From the NCBI GenBank assembly GCA_016713035.1, contig JADJPW010000006.1, positions 62,001-126,000 on the forward strand: a stretch of 64,000 nt of DNA. The letters are read 5' to 3'. Made by a program: the position numbers and the translations under genes. This document shows, piece after piece, positions 34,053 to 41,774 of the stretch. A model generated the notes under the pieces. It was not told where the DNA came from and did not search any database. It worked only from the letters and a program-made list of their open reading frames with translations. This stretch comes from Verrucomicrobiaceae bacterium (GTDB taxonomy: Bacteria > Verrucomicrobiota > Verrucomicrobiia > Verrucomicrobiales > Verrucomicrobiaceae). Numbering within the stretch: the first letter of the stretch is position 1; every line of letters begins with the position of its first letter.

Positions 34053-35553
34053 CACAGCCATCCCATAAGGCGGCTAGGCAGAGGGGTGTGAAGTGTGCTG
34101 ACTGAGGGCGAGAAGTGGTTTGATTTGGATTGCGATGTCAAAACCAAAACACACCCAAGCCACCCAGCCAGCACGCCATCACATCAACGTTCTCGGCCAG
34201 ATTCTCAAGCTCATACCGCGCAGCATCATCAGCACCGCTGCCAGGGAGACCGGCGTGGACGCCAAGGCGCGGACCTTTAGTGTCATGAGCCACCTCGGCA
34301 CGATGATCTTCGCCCAGGCTCGCCCACGCCCTGAGCCTCAACGACATCTGCGACTGGCTGCGGCTCAAGACCTGCGCCATCGCCGCCTTTGGCCTCACCC
34401 CGCCCTCGCGCAACAACCTCTCCCACGCCAACAAGGAGCGCGACGCTCGCTTCACCGAGCTGGTCTTCTGGCGCACGCTCGAACATCTGCATCATTGCGA
34501 TGCGAGCTTTTGCTCTCAGCGGCCCGGCCGCAGTTCACGCGCTCCGCTTCACCGTTTCAAAGTGAGGATTCACGCGGTTGACTCCACTGTGATGGAACTG
34601 GTGGCCAACTGCATGGGCTGGGCCAGGCACCGCCGCCGCAAGGCCGCCGCCAAGATGCACCTGCGCCTGAGCTTGAACAGCTTCCTGCCCACCTTCGCCA
34701 TCGTGGGCAGCGCCGGCGAGCATGACAACAAGCGCGCCCGTGAGCTTTGCGCCGGATTGAAAGAGGGCGAAGTGGTCGTCTTTGACAAGGCGTATGTGGA
34801 CTTCGCCCACCTGCATGATCTCGATTTGCGCGGCGTGCAGTGGGTCACCCGCGCCAAGGACAACCTCCGCTACCGCGCCCTTCGCAACCTGCCGGTGGTC
34901 AAAGGCAGCGGCATTGTGAAGGATCAGATCGTCAAGCTCACCGGGACGAAGTGGAAGTCGCTCTCCGGTTGGACCGTGCGGCGGGTCGAGGCATGGGTGG
35001 AGGTCGATGGCGAGAAGCGCCTGATGGTCTTCATCACCAACAACACCCATTGGAGTCCTCGCAGCGTCTGCGACCTCTACCGCGCCCGCTGGGACATTGA
35101 GGTGTTCTTCAAACAGGTGAAGCAAACACTCCAAGCTCGGCGACTTTTTGGGGCACAACGCCAACGCGATCCGCTGGCAGGTGTGGACGGCGCTGCTGGT
35201 GTATGTGCTGCTGCGCTTCGCCGCACACATGAGCCAGTGGGGCCACAGCTTCACGCGGCTCTTTGCTGTGGCCCGCGCGTCGATGTGGGAACGGCTCGAT
35301 CTGCTTGGCGTTTTACAAAGCTATGGGACAGCAGGTGGCAGTTTCAAAATACTGGGCAGTCCGCATACCTCGTGGTTGCCAGGGTTTGAGCCTGCGGGCA
35401 CGCAATCTCATGGGACAGCACCCGCGTGATATGCCTGCATAACCGCGCTTTAGGCCGTAAAAACTCAACTCGCCCTGCTCCGCTTTTAAGCCGCCCTCCC
35501 TTCGCAAACCACTCGCTTGCCCGTCAGTTTCCGAGGGCTATGGGATGGCTGTG
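34053..35553 (+). mobile_element. IS4-family insertion sequence, copy 1 (decayed)
   Basis: About 1.5 kb. Perfect 15-bp terminal inverted repeats are visible: CACAGCCATCCCATA at 34053-34067 and its complement at 35539-35553. It contains one frameshifted transposase gene. The 10 bases on either side do not match, so no target duplication can be recognised. A second copy in the same orientation lies at 37091-38561, and together they bracket an AT-rich TPR gene. Confidence 0.85.
34135..35429 (+). pseudogene. IS4-family transposase (DUF4372-type N-terminus), two frameshifts
   Basis: The chain reads INVLGQILKLIPRSIISTAA at the N-terminus (DUF4372-like), then the DDE core: IHAVDSTVMELVANC (first Asp), VVFDKAYVDFAHLHDLDL (second Asp) and YRARWDIEVFFKQVKQTL with the Y-x2-R-x3-E-x6-K signature. 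Compared with copy 2 there is one extra base near 34318 (after MIFAQ) and another near 35131 (after VKQTL), each moving the frame. The last part continues as IRWQVWTALLVYVLLRFAAH to 35429. The protein cannot be made intact. Confidence 0.88.
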
Positions 35554-36742
35554 TCTCCGACATGTAATTTTGCGCAGAGGATTAGACGATCTGGATGAAT
35601 CAAATTGTGACGAAGCTACGCTGGCACGGCTTATTTGTCTCGCCGAAGAAGAAGGCAATCCTTCTGATTTACTAAAACTGGCCAGAATCTACTCTTATAA
35701 GAAGGAGTGGGAAAAGCTTCTTGATGCGTTTGAAAAGTTGGTCGCATCCCGCCGAGCAACACAGGAGCAGCAAGCGACCGCAAATTTTTATGCAGGTATC
35801 GCATTTTGCGAAACTGGCAGGCTAAATGAAGCAATCTCAGCCTACAAAATATCAGTCGAGTCCACTCAACGCGAAGACCTGAAAGCCTGGGCGCACTATA
35901 ATCTTGGAACCACACTCGCCCAGGCTGGCTTCACCCTTGAATCTGTCTCTGAGTTTACAAAATTGCTCGAACTGAAGTCTCCACCTCTAGATCCCTTGTA
36001 TCAAGGACTGGTAAACCGAGGCAGTGCGTTGATGGACCTAGGAAGGGTGAGTGAAGCTCTGGAAGATTTTGATCGAGTGATAAATGCTGCCGATGCACCC
36101 AGAGAGCAAAAAGCGACAGCTTTAGTCAATCGCGGTGTTGTAGAAGGAACGAAGCTCGACTTGGACGCCGCCCTCAAGACTTCCTCACAGGTGCTTGCAA
36201 TGCTAGGTATCCCACAGGGAATAAGGGCACGTGCAGCTTTCCTGAGTTGTATGACCTTAAATGAGTCAGGAAGGCCCAAGGAGTTTTGCAATGACCTATT
36301 TGAAGTCCTAGAAAACACGGATATGCCCACTGTCCGCGAAATCCTTGTTCCAAATCACCAAATCGTGAGCATCGCGCTGATTCGCGCTATCCATGACCAG
36401 CCAGTTCGCGCATGGCCTGTAGCGATTTCGAGAGTGATTGGCAGTTTTTCCCGCCTTGGCTATCTGCCAAGTTTAGGGCGCTCATTAATTAGCCATTTGG
36501 GCGAATTAGACTGGCTGCATCGTAGTCATGAGGCATTGGATTTCTGGATTTCGTGCTGGCGTGATGCATCTGCAAAGCTGGATGCTAGCGCCAGAGCGGT
36601 GATGGCTATCCCGTTGCGATGGCTTTCCGCAGGCATCGAATACTTGAAGGCCCACGACGAAAACATCCTCCTTTCGTTGCCCCTCGAGGAACGTCGCATC
36701 CTTCGTGCTGTCCTCAAATCCCCCCCCGAAACCCAGCCATGA
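35426..36742 (+). CDS. TPR solenoid protein, 5' end replaced by an insertion sequence
   Basis: The frame spans 438 codons, but the first 128 bases (to 35553) are the right end of IS4 copy 1; native sequence begins at 35554. The native part is an alpha solenoid of TPR-like repeats (LARLICLAEEEGNPSDLLKL, KLLDAFEKLVASRRATQEQ, AGIAFCETGRLNEAISAYKI, NRGSALMDLGRVSEALEDFD) with a divergent C-terminal half. No catalytic motif remains. It is visibly more AT-rich than its neighbours. It may be the C-terminal half of a larger protein, for example a STAND-type NTPase with a TPR sensor; that is inference. The stop overlaps the next ATG. Confidence 0.65.
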   Translation: MICLHNRALGRKNSTRPAPLLSRPPFANHSLARQFPRAMGWLCLRHVILRRGLDDLDESNCDEATLARLICLAEEEGNPSDLLKLARIYSYKKEWEKLLDAFEKLVASRRATQEQQATANFYAGIAFCETGRLNEAISAYKISVESTQREDLKAWAHYNLGTTLAQAGFTLESVSEFTKLLELKSPPLDPLYQGLVNRGSALMDLGRVSEALEDFDRVINAADAPREQKATALVNRGVVEGTKLDLDAALKTSSQVLAMLGIPQGIRARAAFLSCMTLNESGRPKEFCNDLFEVLENTDMPTVREILVPNHQIVSIALIRAIHDQPVRAWPVAISRVIGSFSRLGYLPSLGRSLISHLGELDWLHRSHEALDFWISCWRDASAKLDASARAVMAIPLRWLSAGIEYLKAHDENILLSLPLEERRILRAVLKSPPETQP

Positions 36743-36990
36743 CCTCTGCAACTCTGCAGCGACGCCCCAGCCGCCGTTCCGTGTGCCAGATCACGCGGGA
36801 GTGGGTGCAGTTGGCGTTGGCGACGGCAGCCGGGGCTGCCTTCATCTGGCAATGCCTGCGCCCGGACTCCGACATGAGAAAATGCAGCCTCCTGCTCTTT
36901 CTCTGCCTCACCTTTTTCGGTCGCCAGACCGTATTAAGGCATCTTCTTTCATTTCTCAAGCATCGCCCCGCTGCCGTCGCACGCGAATAG
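36739..36990 (+). CDS. Small membrane protein, coupled to the TPR gene
   Basis: An 83-aa protein starting at an ATGA overlap with the TPR stop. A basic N-terminus (LQRRPSRRS) precedes two short hydrophobic segments, VQLALATAAGAAFIWQCL and CSLLLFLCLTFFG, and a basic tail. I do not recognise the family. Translational coupling and shared surroundings suggest it belongs with the TPR protein. It ends 12 bases before the ArsR remnant. Confidence 0.45.
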   Translation: MTSATLQRRPSRRSVCQITREWVQLALATAAGAAFIWQCLRPDSDMRKCSLLLFLCLTFFGRQTVLRHLLSFLKHRPAAVARE

Positions 36991-37002
36991 CACTCTCACC
37001 CT

Positions 37003-37058
37003 GCAAAACCCTCGATCTCGACTGCTGCCAGTTTCATTTCGACAAGCTGCCGGAGTGA
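37003..37058 (+). pseudogene. 3'-terminal fragment of an ArsR-family gene
   Basis: The reading frame ends KTLDLDCCQFHFDKLPE and stop, nearly identical to the last 17 residues of the ArsR protein at 33680-33994 (KTLDLGCCQFHFDKLPE). At DNA level roughly nine of ten bases agree over about 53 positions. The upstream part of the gene is missing. It lies 32 bases before the left end of IS4 copy 2. Confidence 0.8.
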
Positions 37059-37162
37059 TTTTTTTTGTGAACCCCAGGAAGAAAAATTTCCACAGGCGTC
37101 CCATAGAGATTTGAGTTGGAGAGTGCTGACTGAGGGCGGGAAGTGGCTTGATTTGGAGTGCG

Positions 37163-38438
37163 ATGTCAAAATCAACACACACACACGCTACCCAGCCAGC
37201 ACGTCACCACATCAATGTTCTCGGGCAGATGCTCAAGCTCATTCCGCGTGACATCATTCACAAGTCTGCCAAGGAGACTGGTGTCGATTTCAAAGCTCGC
37301 ACCTACAGCGTGCTCAACCATCTCGGCACGATGATCTTTGCACAGCTGGCTCACGCTCTGAGCCTCAATGATGTGTGCGACTGGCTGCGGCTCAAGACTC
37401 GTGCCATCGCTGCCTTTGGTCTCACGCCGCCCTCGCGCACCTTCAGCATCGTGATCCAAGTTTTGGACGGCAGCGTCCCGGCGGCAGTGCCGGGCATTCG
37501 CTGCTGCATCGATTCAAAGCACGCATCCACGCCGTTGATTCGACCGTAATGGAGTTGGTTGCCAACTGCATGGATTGGGCCAAGCAAGGCCGCCGCGAAG
37601 ATGCATCTGCGGCTCGGCCTCAATGGCTTTCTGCCCACCTTTGCCATCGTCGATACCGCTGGCGAGAATGACAACAAACGTGCTCGCGAGGTTTGTGCCG
37701 GGCTGGAGGAAGGCGAGATCGTCGTCTTCGACAAAGCCTATGTGGACTTCGCGCACCTGCATGATCTCGACGTGAGCGGCATGCAGTGGGTGACGCGTGC
37801 GAAGGACAACTTTTGCTACCGCACCGTGCGCAATTTTCCAGTAGAGAAGGGCGGCAAGATCGTCAAAGACCAGATGGTGAAGCTCACAGGGAGCAAATGG
37901 AAGAAGCTCGCAGGCTGGACTCTGCGCCGCGTGGAAGCCTGGGTGGAGGTCGATGATGCGGAGCGCCTGATGGTCTTCATTTGATCCGCCCCTCCGGGGG
38001 GGGGCTTCGGGCAGCCTGCGGCTTGTCTATCTCGCTCCGCTCGGTTCCAACACCACCACCTGGAGCCCAATGAGCGTGTGCGACCTCTACCGAGCCCGCT
38101 GGGACATCGAAGTGTTCTTCAAGCAAGTGAAGCAGACCCTCAAGCTCGGCGACTTCCTCGGCCACAGCGACAACGCCATCCGCTGGCAGGTATGGACGGC
38201 GCTGCTGGTGTATGTGCTGCTGCGCTTTGCCGCACACATCGGCCAGTGGGGTCACAGCTTTACGCGGCTATTCGCCGTCATGCGTGCCGCGATGTGGGTG
38301 CGGATCGACCTCGTGAGATTGCTGCGAAGTTATGGGACAGCAGGAGGCAGCTTTACGCTGCTAGGCACTCCACAAACCGCGTGGTTACCAGGGTTTGAGC
38401 CAGCACGAACGCGATCTCATGGGACAGCCCCCGCCTGA
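37163..38438 (+). pseudogene. IS4-family transposase, deleted and interrupted copy
   Basis: The N-terminus (INVLGQMLKLIPRDIIHKSA, MIFAQLAHALSLNDVCDWLR) is intact to about 37440. Relative to copy 1 some 60 bases are then missing and the frame changes. The core returns as AAAKMHLRLGLNGFLPTFAI and FDKAYVDFAHLHDLDVSGMQ, stops at 37984 where a foreign segment is inserted, and resumes at 38070 with VCDLYRARWDIEVFFKQVKQ to 38438. It is non-functional but retains the LKLGDFLGHSDNAIRW sequence that copy 1 has lost to a frameshift. Confidence 0.87.
37982..38047. repeat. Small GC-rich palindromic insert inside a transposase
   Basis: About 66 bases absent from IS4 copy 1 separate the transposase blocks LMVFI and TNNT-like sequence. 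It contains CCCCTCCGGGGGGGGG, GCAGCCTGCGGC and the string ATCTCGCTCCGC, which also occurs in the 31-bp inverted repeat at 14858-14986. It may belong to the same family of mobile palindromic repeats. Confidence 0.6.
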
Positions 38439-38930
38439 TTTCGCCCACGAAGTCACGCCGTAAGACACAAAACCTCTACTCGACCCCCAGCGATTTTATC
38501 CACACTGCCTGCTCAAACCACCAGCTCGTCCTTCATTTCGGCAGGCTATGGGATGGCTGTGAAAATCATTCGAAGATGTTACGGCTAAGGTGATACTGCC
38601 GTTGCTTCCAAAAGTGGTGTCTGTGGTGCCGTCCACATTAAGGCGCGTAAGGATGGCAGGATTATTGAAGTGATTGAAAAGCGCCAGGACTTTGCCATCG
38701 GCCTGTAGAGCAGTCAGGCAGCTCGTGCGCTCCAGAACATCAAATGCCTTAATGCCTGCCAAGGCATTACCTGTGTTTAGTGATGTGTCAGGCCTGCCGT
38801 TGGCAAGATACCGTAGTACCAGTGCATTCGTATTGTATGGAGATACCTCCATGCGATTCGTCCCTGCAACCACGATCCTCCCATCTGGCATCAAGGCAAA
38901 GCTGCTTACTCTTTCATCTCCACCCAAAGC

Positions 38931-38938
38931 CGTAATCA
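38931..38938. repeat. Target site duplication, left copy
   Basis: CGTAATCA directly before the left end of the ISL3 element, matching 40230-40237 exactly. Eight bases is the duplication length characteristic of the ISL3 family. Confidence 0.93.
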
Positions 38939-40229
38939 GGTTCATCCGGGAAGTTGGTGCGGCATTCAAGTGCCGGTGAGTATGTCTTTTGACTCGTGGA
39001 GCGCGTAGATGCGTAGGTGGAGGAAGTCCACATCGCGGTAGCCGTAGGCTAGGCGCGTGAGGCGGCCGATTTTGTTGTTGAGGCCCTCCATGATGCCGGA
39101 GCTGATCGGATGGTCGAAGTAGCTGAGTATTTGCCGCGCGTGCGTCAGCATCGTGTTGGCGAGCTGCTTGAGCGGCCCGATGGCCGTGGCGTAGGCTTTG
39201 AGTATCCACTCTTGCAGATACTTTTGCGCTGCCTCCTTGCCCGGCTGGTTCCATAGCTGGCGTAGCTCCTCTTTGAGATAGTAGGCTTTGGAGAGCGGCT
39301 CGTTGTAGGCGAGGGCTTCCTCCAATTTCGGGCGCTTGTCCGGCGGCAGATTCTCCCTGCCGTAGAGCAGCAGGTAGCGCGTGCCTTTAATGAACTTCTG
39401 TCCGGTGAGCTCTAGTGTGCGCTGCAGACCGCGCCGTATCTCGTCGATCTTCTCGTTGGCGAGCTTGATGATGTGGAAGTGATCAAAGACAATCGCGGCG
39501 TCAGGCAGGTGCTCGTTGATGGCGCTCCAGTAAGCTCCGCTCATGTCGCAGGCCACCGCCTCAATGTGGGCACCGCTGCGCCGCAGCCGCTCCCAGAAGC
39601 CCTCCAGGGCCTCCTTGCCGCGTCCTTTGCCCACCCAAAGCACGCGTCCGCTTTCCAGATCGACCACCAGGGTGACGTATTTGGCCTTCTTGCCAAGGTA
39701 GTTTTCGTCCACGCCGATGCGCCTGACTTCGCGCATTTCCACCTTCTCAAAGCGCCGTGCCAAATCGGCCTTCACAATGCTTTTGACCGTGTCCCAACCC
39801 AGGTGTGTGAAGCGTGCCACGTCTTGCAGGCTCATGAAGCGGCTCAGGCTCGCAGACGAATCGAGCTAGGGCGCGGCTGTGGTGGCTGTAGGCGGGAGCA
39901 AAGGGGGAGTGCTCGAAGCTTTTGCCACAGCCACGACACTCGCATTTGGGCACCTCCACCACCAGCACCACTTGTTTGGGGCCGATGGGCAGGGTTTTGA
40001 TGCGTCGCTGCCTTTTGCCGCGCCTCCAATACTCCCGCCCCTGGCAGTGCGGGCACTCAATGTGCTGATCCTTGACCGCTAGATGGAACTCCACCCGGCC
40101 CTCCACATACTTCGTGCTGCGATACTCGTATCCTTCGCGCACGCCAAACGCGTGATATAGCAAACTCTGGCTCATCCTGCCCTTTTGCCATCGTCACGCC
40201 CCCCTCCGCACCAACTTCCCGGATGAACC
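38939..40229 (-). mobile_element. ISL3-family insertion sequence, complete ends
   Basis: 1291 bp bounded by perfect 24-bp inverted repeats (GGTTCATCCGGGAAGTTGGT... at 38939-38962 and its complement at 40206-40229) and an 8-bp target duplication CGTAATCA. It carries one transposase on the minus strand with a single frameshift. It sits inside the delta-60 gene, and its ends look young because repeats and duplication are unaltered. Confidence 0.95.
38966..40175 (-). pseudogene. ISL3-family transposase, one frameshift
   Basis: The N-terminal zinc-ribbon region contains CPHCQGREYWRRGKRQRR and CRGCGKSFEH (two CxxC pairs), followed by the helix-turn-helix and DDE core: IGVDENYLGKKAKYVTLVVD, ACDMSGAYWSAI, IVFDHFHIIKLANEKIDEIR and GIMEGLNNKIGRLTRLAYGY. 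The frame changes near 39851, between ALARFVC and LSRFMSLQDVARF; one extra C explains it. Without that base the protein would be about 400 aa, a normal ISL3 length. A sequencing error or a very recent mutation are both possible. Confidence 0.9.
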
Positions 40230-40237
40230 CGTAATCA
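40230..40237. repeat. Target site duplication, right copy
   Basis: CGTAATCA directly after the right end of the ISL3 element, identical to 38931-38938. Confidence 0.93.
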
Positions 40238-40346
40238 CCACGCCAGGTGAAAAAGTCGTATCAAACTCACCTCCTTGGCCCAGGGCAAACAAAGTGGAGC
40301 AGGCAATAATAAATCCGCACCAGCAATGGGGATTACGTCTAGACAT

Positions 40347-40579
40347 GGTGGCTGAGTGAATAAGCCAAGACATGCTCACGGCTAGCCGAAGTTGCACACT
40401 TTTTGCCAATAATAGCGAATTTTGTCCAATAAGTAGCCCCACTAACTGCTGCTTTGGTATGACCCTGATTCCGTGAGATAATTGAGTTATCGAAGGCAGA
40501 GGTGAAAACCAGCGGGTGGACTTGGAATGCCTGATTTGAGAAGGAGATGGCTGAATTAGCTCACGGATTTGCGATGACA
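40347..40579. other. Gene-free stretch upstream of the split delta-60 gene
   Basis: 233 bases between the delta-60 start and the end of the EboB-like gene. I see no open reading frame of conserved character, no inverted repeat of note and no tRNA. It presumably holds the promoter of the delta-60 gene and the end of the minus-strand EboB-like transcript. Confidence 0.4.
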
Positions 40580-41380
40580 TTAGAGCGTGAACTTCTCACA
40601 CTGGCCCATGAAGGCTCGTGGATTGTCCCAGGCGACGCGTTGGATCATTTCGGGGGGCCAGCCGCGGTGGCGCATGGCTTGCATGGTCTTGGGGACGGCT
40701 AGGGGGTCGCTGATGCCCCAGTCGCAGGCGCTGTTCATCCAGATGCGCTCGGCGTGGCGGTGCTCCAGCATGTCGATGGCGCGGTGCTGGGTGCACTTGC
40801 TCTCGGGGTAGAGGGTGATGCCGGCCCAGAAGCCGTGATCGAGGACGTGATCAATGGTGTGCTCCTCGACGTGGTCGATGATGACTCGCTCGGGTTTGAT
40901 CTTGGGGAAGTTTTTCAGCGCATCGACGATGAGGCGGGTGCCTTTGAGCTTGTCTTCCAGGTGCGGGGTGTGGATGAGCACGAGCTGATCGTAGTCCTGC
41001 GCCACCTGGACGTGCTGCTCGAAGATTTTGAGCTCGTTGCGGCTGTTTTTGTTGAGGCCGATCTCGCCGATGCCGAGCACGCCGGGCTTGTCGATGAACT
41101 GCGGGATGAGGGCGATGACTTCTTCGGCGAGTTTCATGTCCTCGGCCTCCTTCGGGTTGATGCAGAGCCAGCAGAAGTGCTTGATGCCGAATTTGGCGGC
41201 ACGCTTGGGCTCGTACTCGGTGATCTGGCGGAAGTAGTCGTAGAAGCCGTCGGCGCTGGCGCGGTCAAAACCGGCCCAGAAGGCGGGCTCGCAGATGGCC
41301 TGGCAGCCTGCGAGTGCCATACGCTCGTAGTCGTCGGTGGTGCGGCTGACCATGTGGCCGTGGGGTTCGATGTAGTTCAT
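40580..41380 (-). CDS. TatD-like metal-dependent hydrolase of the EboB type
   Basis: A 266-aa amidohydrolase-fold protein. Candidate metal ligands follow the TatD pattern: HGH in IEPHGHMVSRTTDDYE, Glu in GEIGLNKN, His in VLIHTPHLEDK, His in VIIDHVEEHTI, and Asp in NSACDWGISDPL. The N-terminal block AGCQAICEPAFWAGFDRASA is characteristic, as I recall, of EboB, a protein of the ebo clusters linked to transport of secondary-metabolite precursors. No ebo partner is adjacent. It follows a small hypothetical gene by 33 bases. Substrate unknown. Confidence 0.78.
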   Translation of the reverse strand: MNYIEPHGHMVSRTTDDYERMALAGCQAICEPAFWAGFDRASADGFYDYFRQITEYEPKRAAKFGIKHFCWLCINPKEAEDMKLAEEVIALIPQFIDKPGVLGIGEIGLNKNSRNELKIFEQHVQVAQDYDQLVLIHTPHLEDKLKGTRLIVDALKNFPKIKPERVIIDHVEEHTIDHVLDHGFWAGITLYPESKCTQHRAIDMLEHRHAERIWMNSACDWGISDPLAVPKTMQAMRHRGWPPEMIQRVAWDNPRAFMGQCEKFTL

Positions 41381-41413
41381 GCGCTTCGCTGTTCTCGGTT
41401 CGCAGTTCTCAGT

Positions 41414-41692
41414 TCACGGTTTGTGAGCGCCAATGGCGCCTTGGATGGTGGCTTTGGCGATGGGGTCGGTGCTGGGATCGCTGAAGCTGAGGAGGACCTC
41501 CTTTGCACGCTGCGGTTTGTCCTGGGAGAGCAGGGCGAGGGCGTTTTTGAGGGCTTGCACGCGGAAATCGCTGTCTTGACCGGCACGTTGCACGCGGTCG
41601 AGGAAGGCGGCGAGGTCGATGAGCTTCGAGCGTGAGTCCATGAAGCCGAGATCGACCAGATTGACAGAGGATGGGGGTGTCCAATCGGGCAT
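41414..41692 (-). CDS. Small hypothetical protein upstream of the EboB-like gene
   Basis: A 92-aa soluble protein: VDLGFMDSRSKLIDLAAFLD, RVQRAGQDSDFRVQALKNAL and KEVLLSFSDPSTDPIAKATI are its most regular parts, probably all-helical. I recognise no family by name. Same strand and a 33-base gap to the EboB-like gene suggest an operon of two. It diverges from the ThiF-rhodanese gene. The sequence between the two genes contains short CTGTTCTCGGTTC-type repeats. Confidence 0.65.
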   Translation of the reverse strand: MPDWTPPSSVNLVDLGFMDSRSKLIDLAAFLDRVQRAGQDSDFRVQALKNALALLSQDKPQRAKEVLLSFSDPSTDPIAKATIQGAIGAHKP

Positions 41693-41774
41693 GAGCGCAG
41701 TTTAAGCAGCGTAAAGAGGGCCGCAACCGTCGGAATCGTTGCATGCAGGCGGGGCCGCGCCATCGTGTGGGCTG

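Larger units (their letters stand above)
37091..38561 (+). mobile_element. IS4-family insertion sequence, copy 2 (decayed)
   Basis: About 1.47 kb, same orientation and family as copy 1. The right end is the identical 15-bp repeat TATGGGATGGCTGTG (38547-38561). The left end CACAGGCGTCCCATA (37091-37105) has two mismatches to copy 1. Inside, the transposase has a deletion, frameshifts and a small palindromic insert. Its right end cuts directly into the delta-60 repeat gene. Confidence 0.83.
38562..40346 (-). pseudogene. Delta-60 repeat protein gene, split by ISL3 and truncated by IS4
   Basis: The gene begins at 40346 (MSRRNPHCWCGFIIACSTLFALGQ, a signal peptide) and reads GGEFDTTFSPGVVIT up to 40230. 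The ISL3 element then intervenes. Removing it with one copy of the 8-bp duplication joins the frame exactly to ALGGDERVSSFALMPDGRIVVAGTN at 38930, followed by further delta-60 units (SCLTALQADGKVLALFNHFN, LTRLNVDGTTDTTFGSNGSI). The sequence stops at 38562, where IS4 copy 2 begins, so the C-terminal repeats are lost. Delta-60 proteins are secreted beta-propeller-like proteins of unknown role. Confidence 0.85.

Noticed and set aside
36705..37058. A 117-codon gene ending in CCQFHFDKLPE
   Set aside because: Only the last 17 or so codons resemble ArsR. The upstream part is out of frame with the small membrane protein and has no conserved pattern, so only the fragment at 37003-37058 is annotated.
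38496..39254. A single 252-codon minus-strand gene
   Set aside because: The frame crosses two borders: IS4 copy 2 at 38561 and the ISL3 end at 38939. Only 38562-38938 is delta-60 coding sequence; the rest belongs to the insertion sequences.
34053..40237. A CRISPR array or integron in the repeat-rich region
   Set aside because: Repeats here are insertion-sequence ends and gene fragments; no evenly spaced direct repeats or attC-like structures were seen here or elsewhere in the window.
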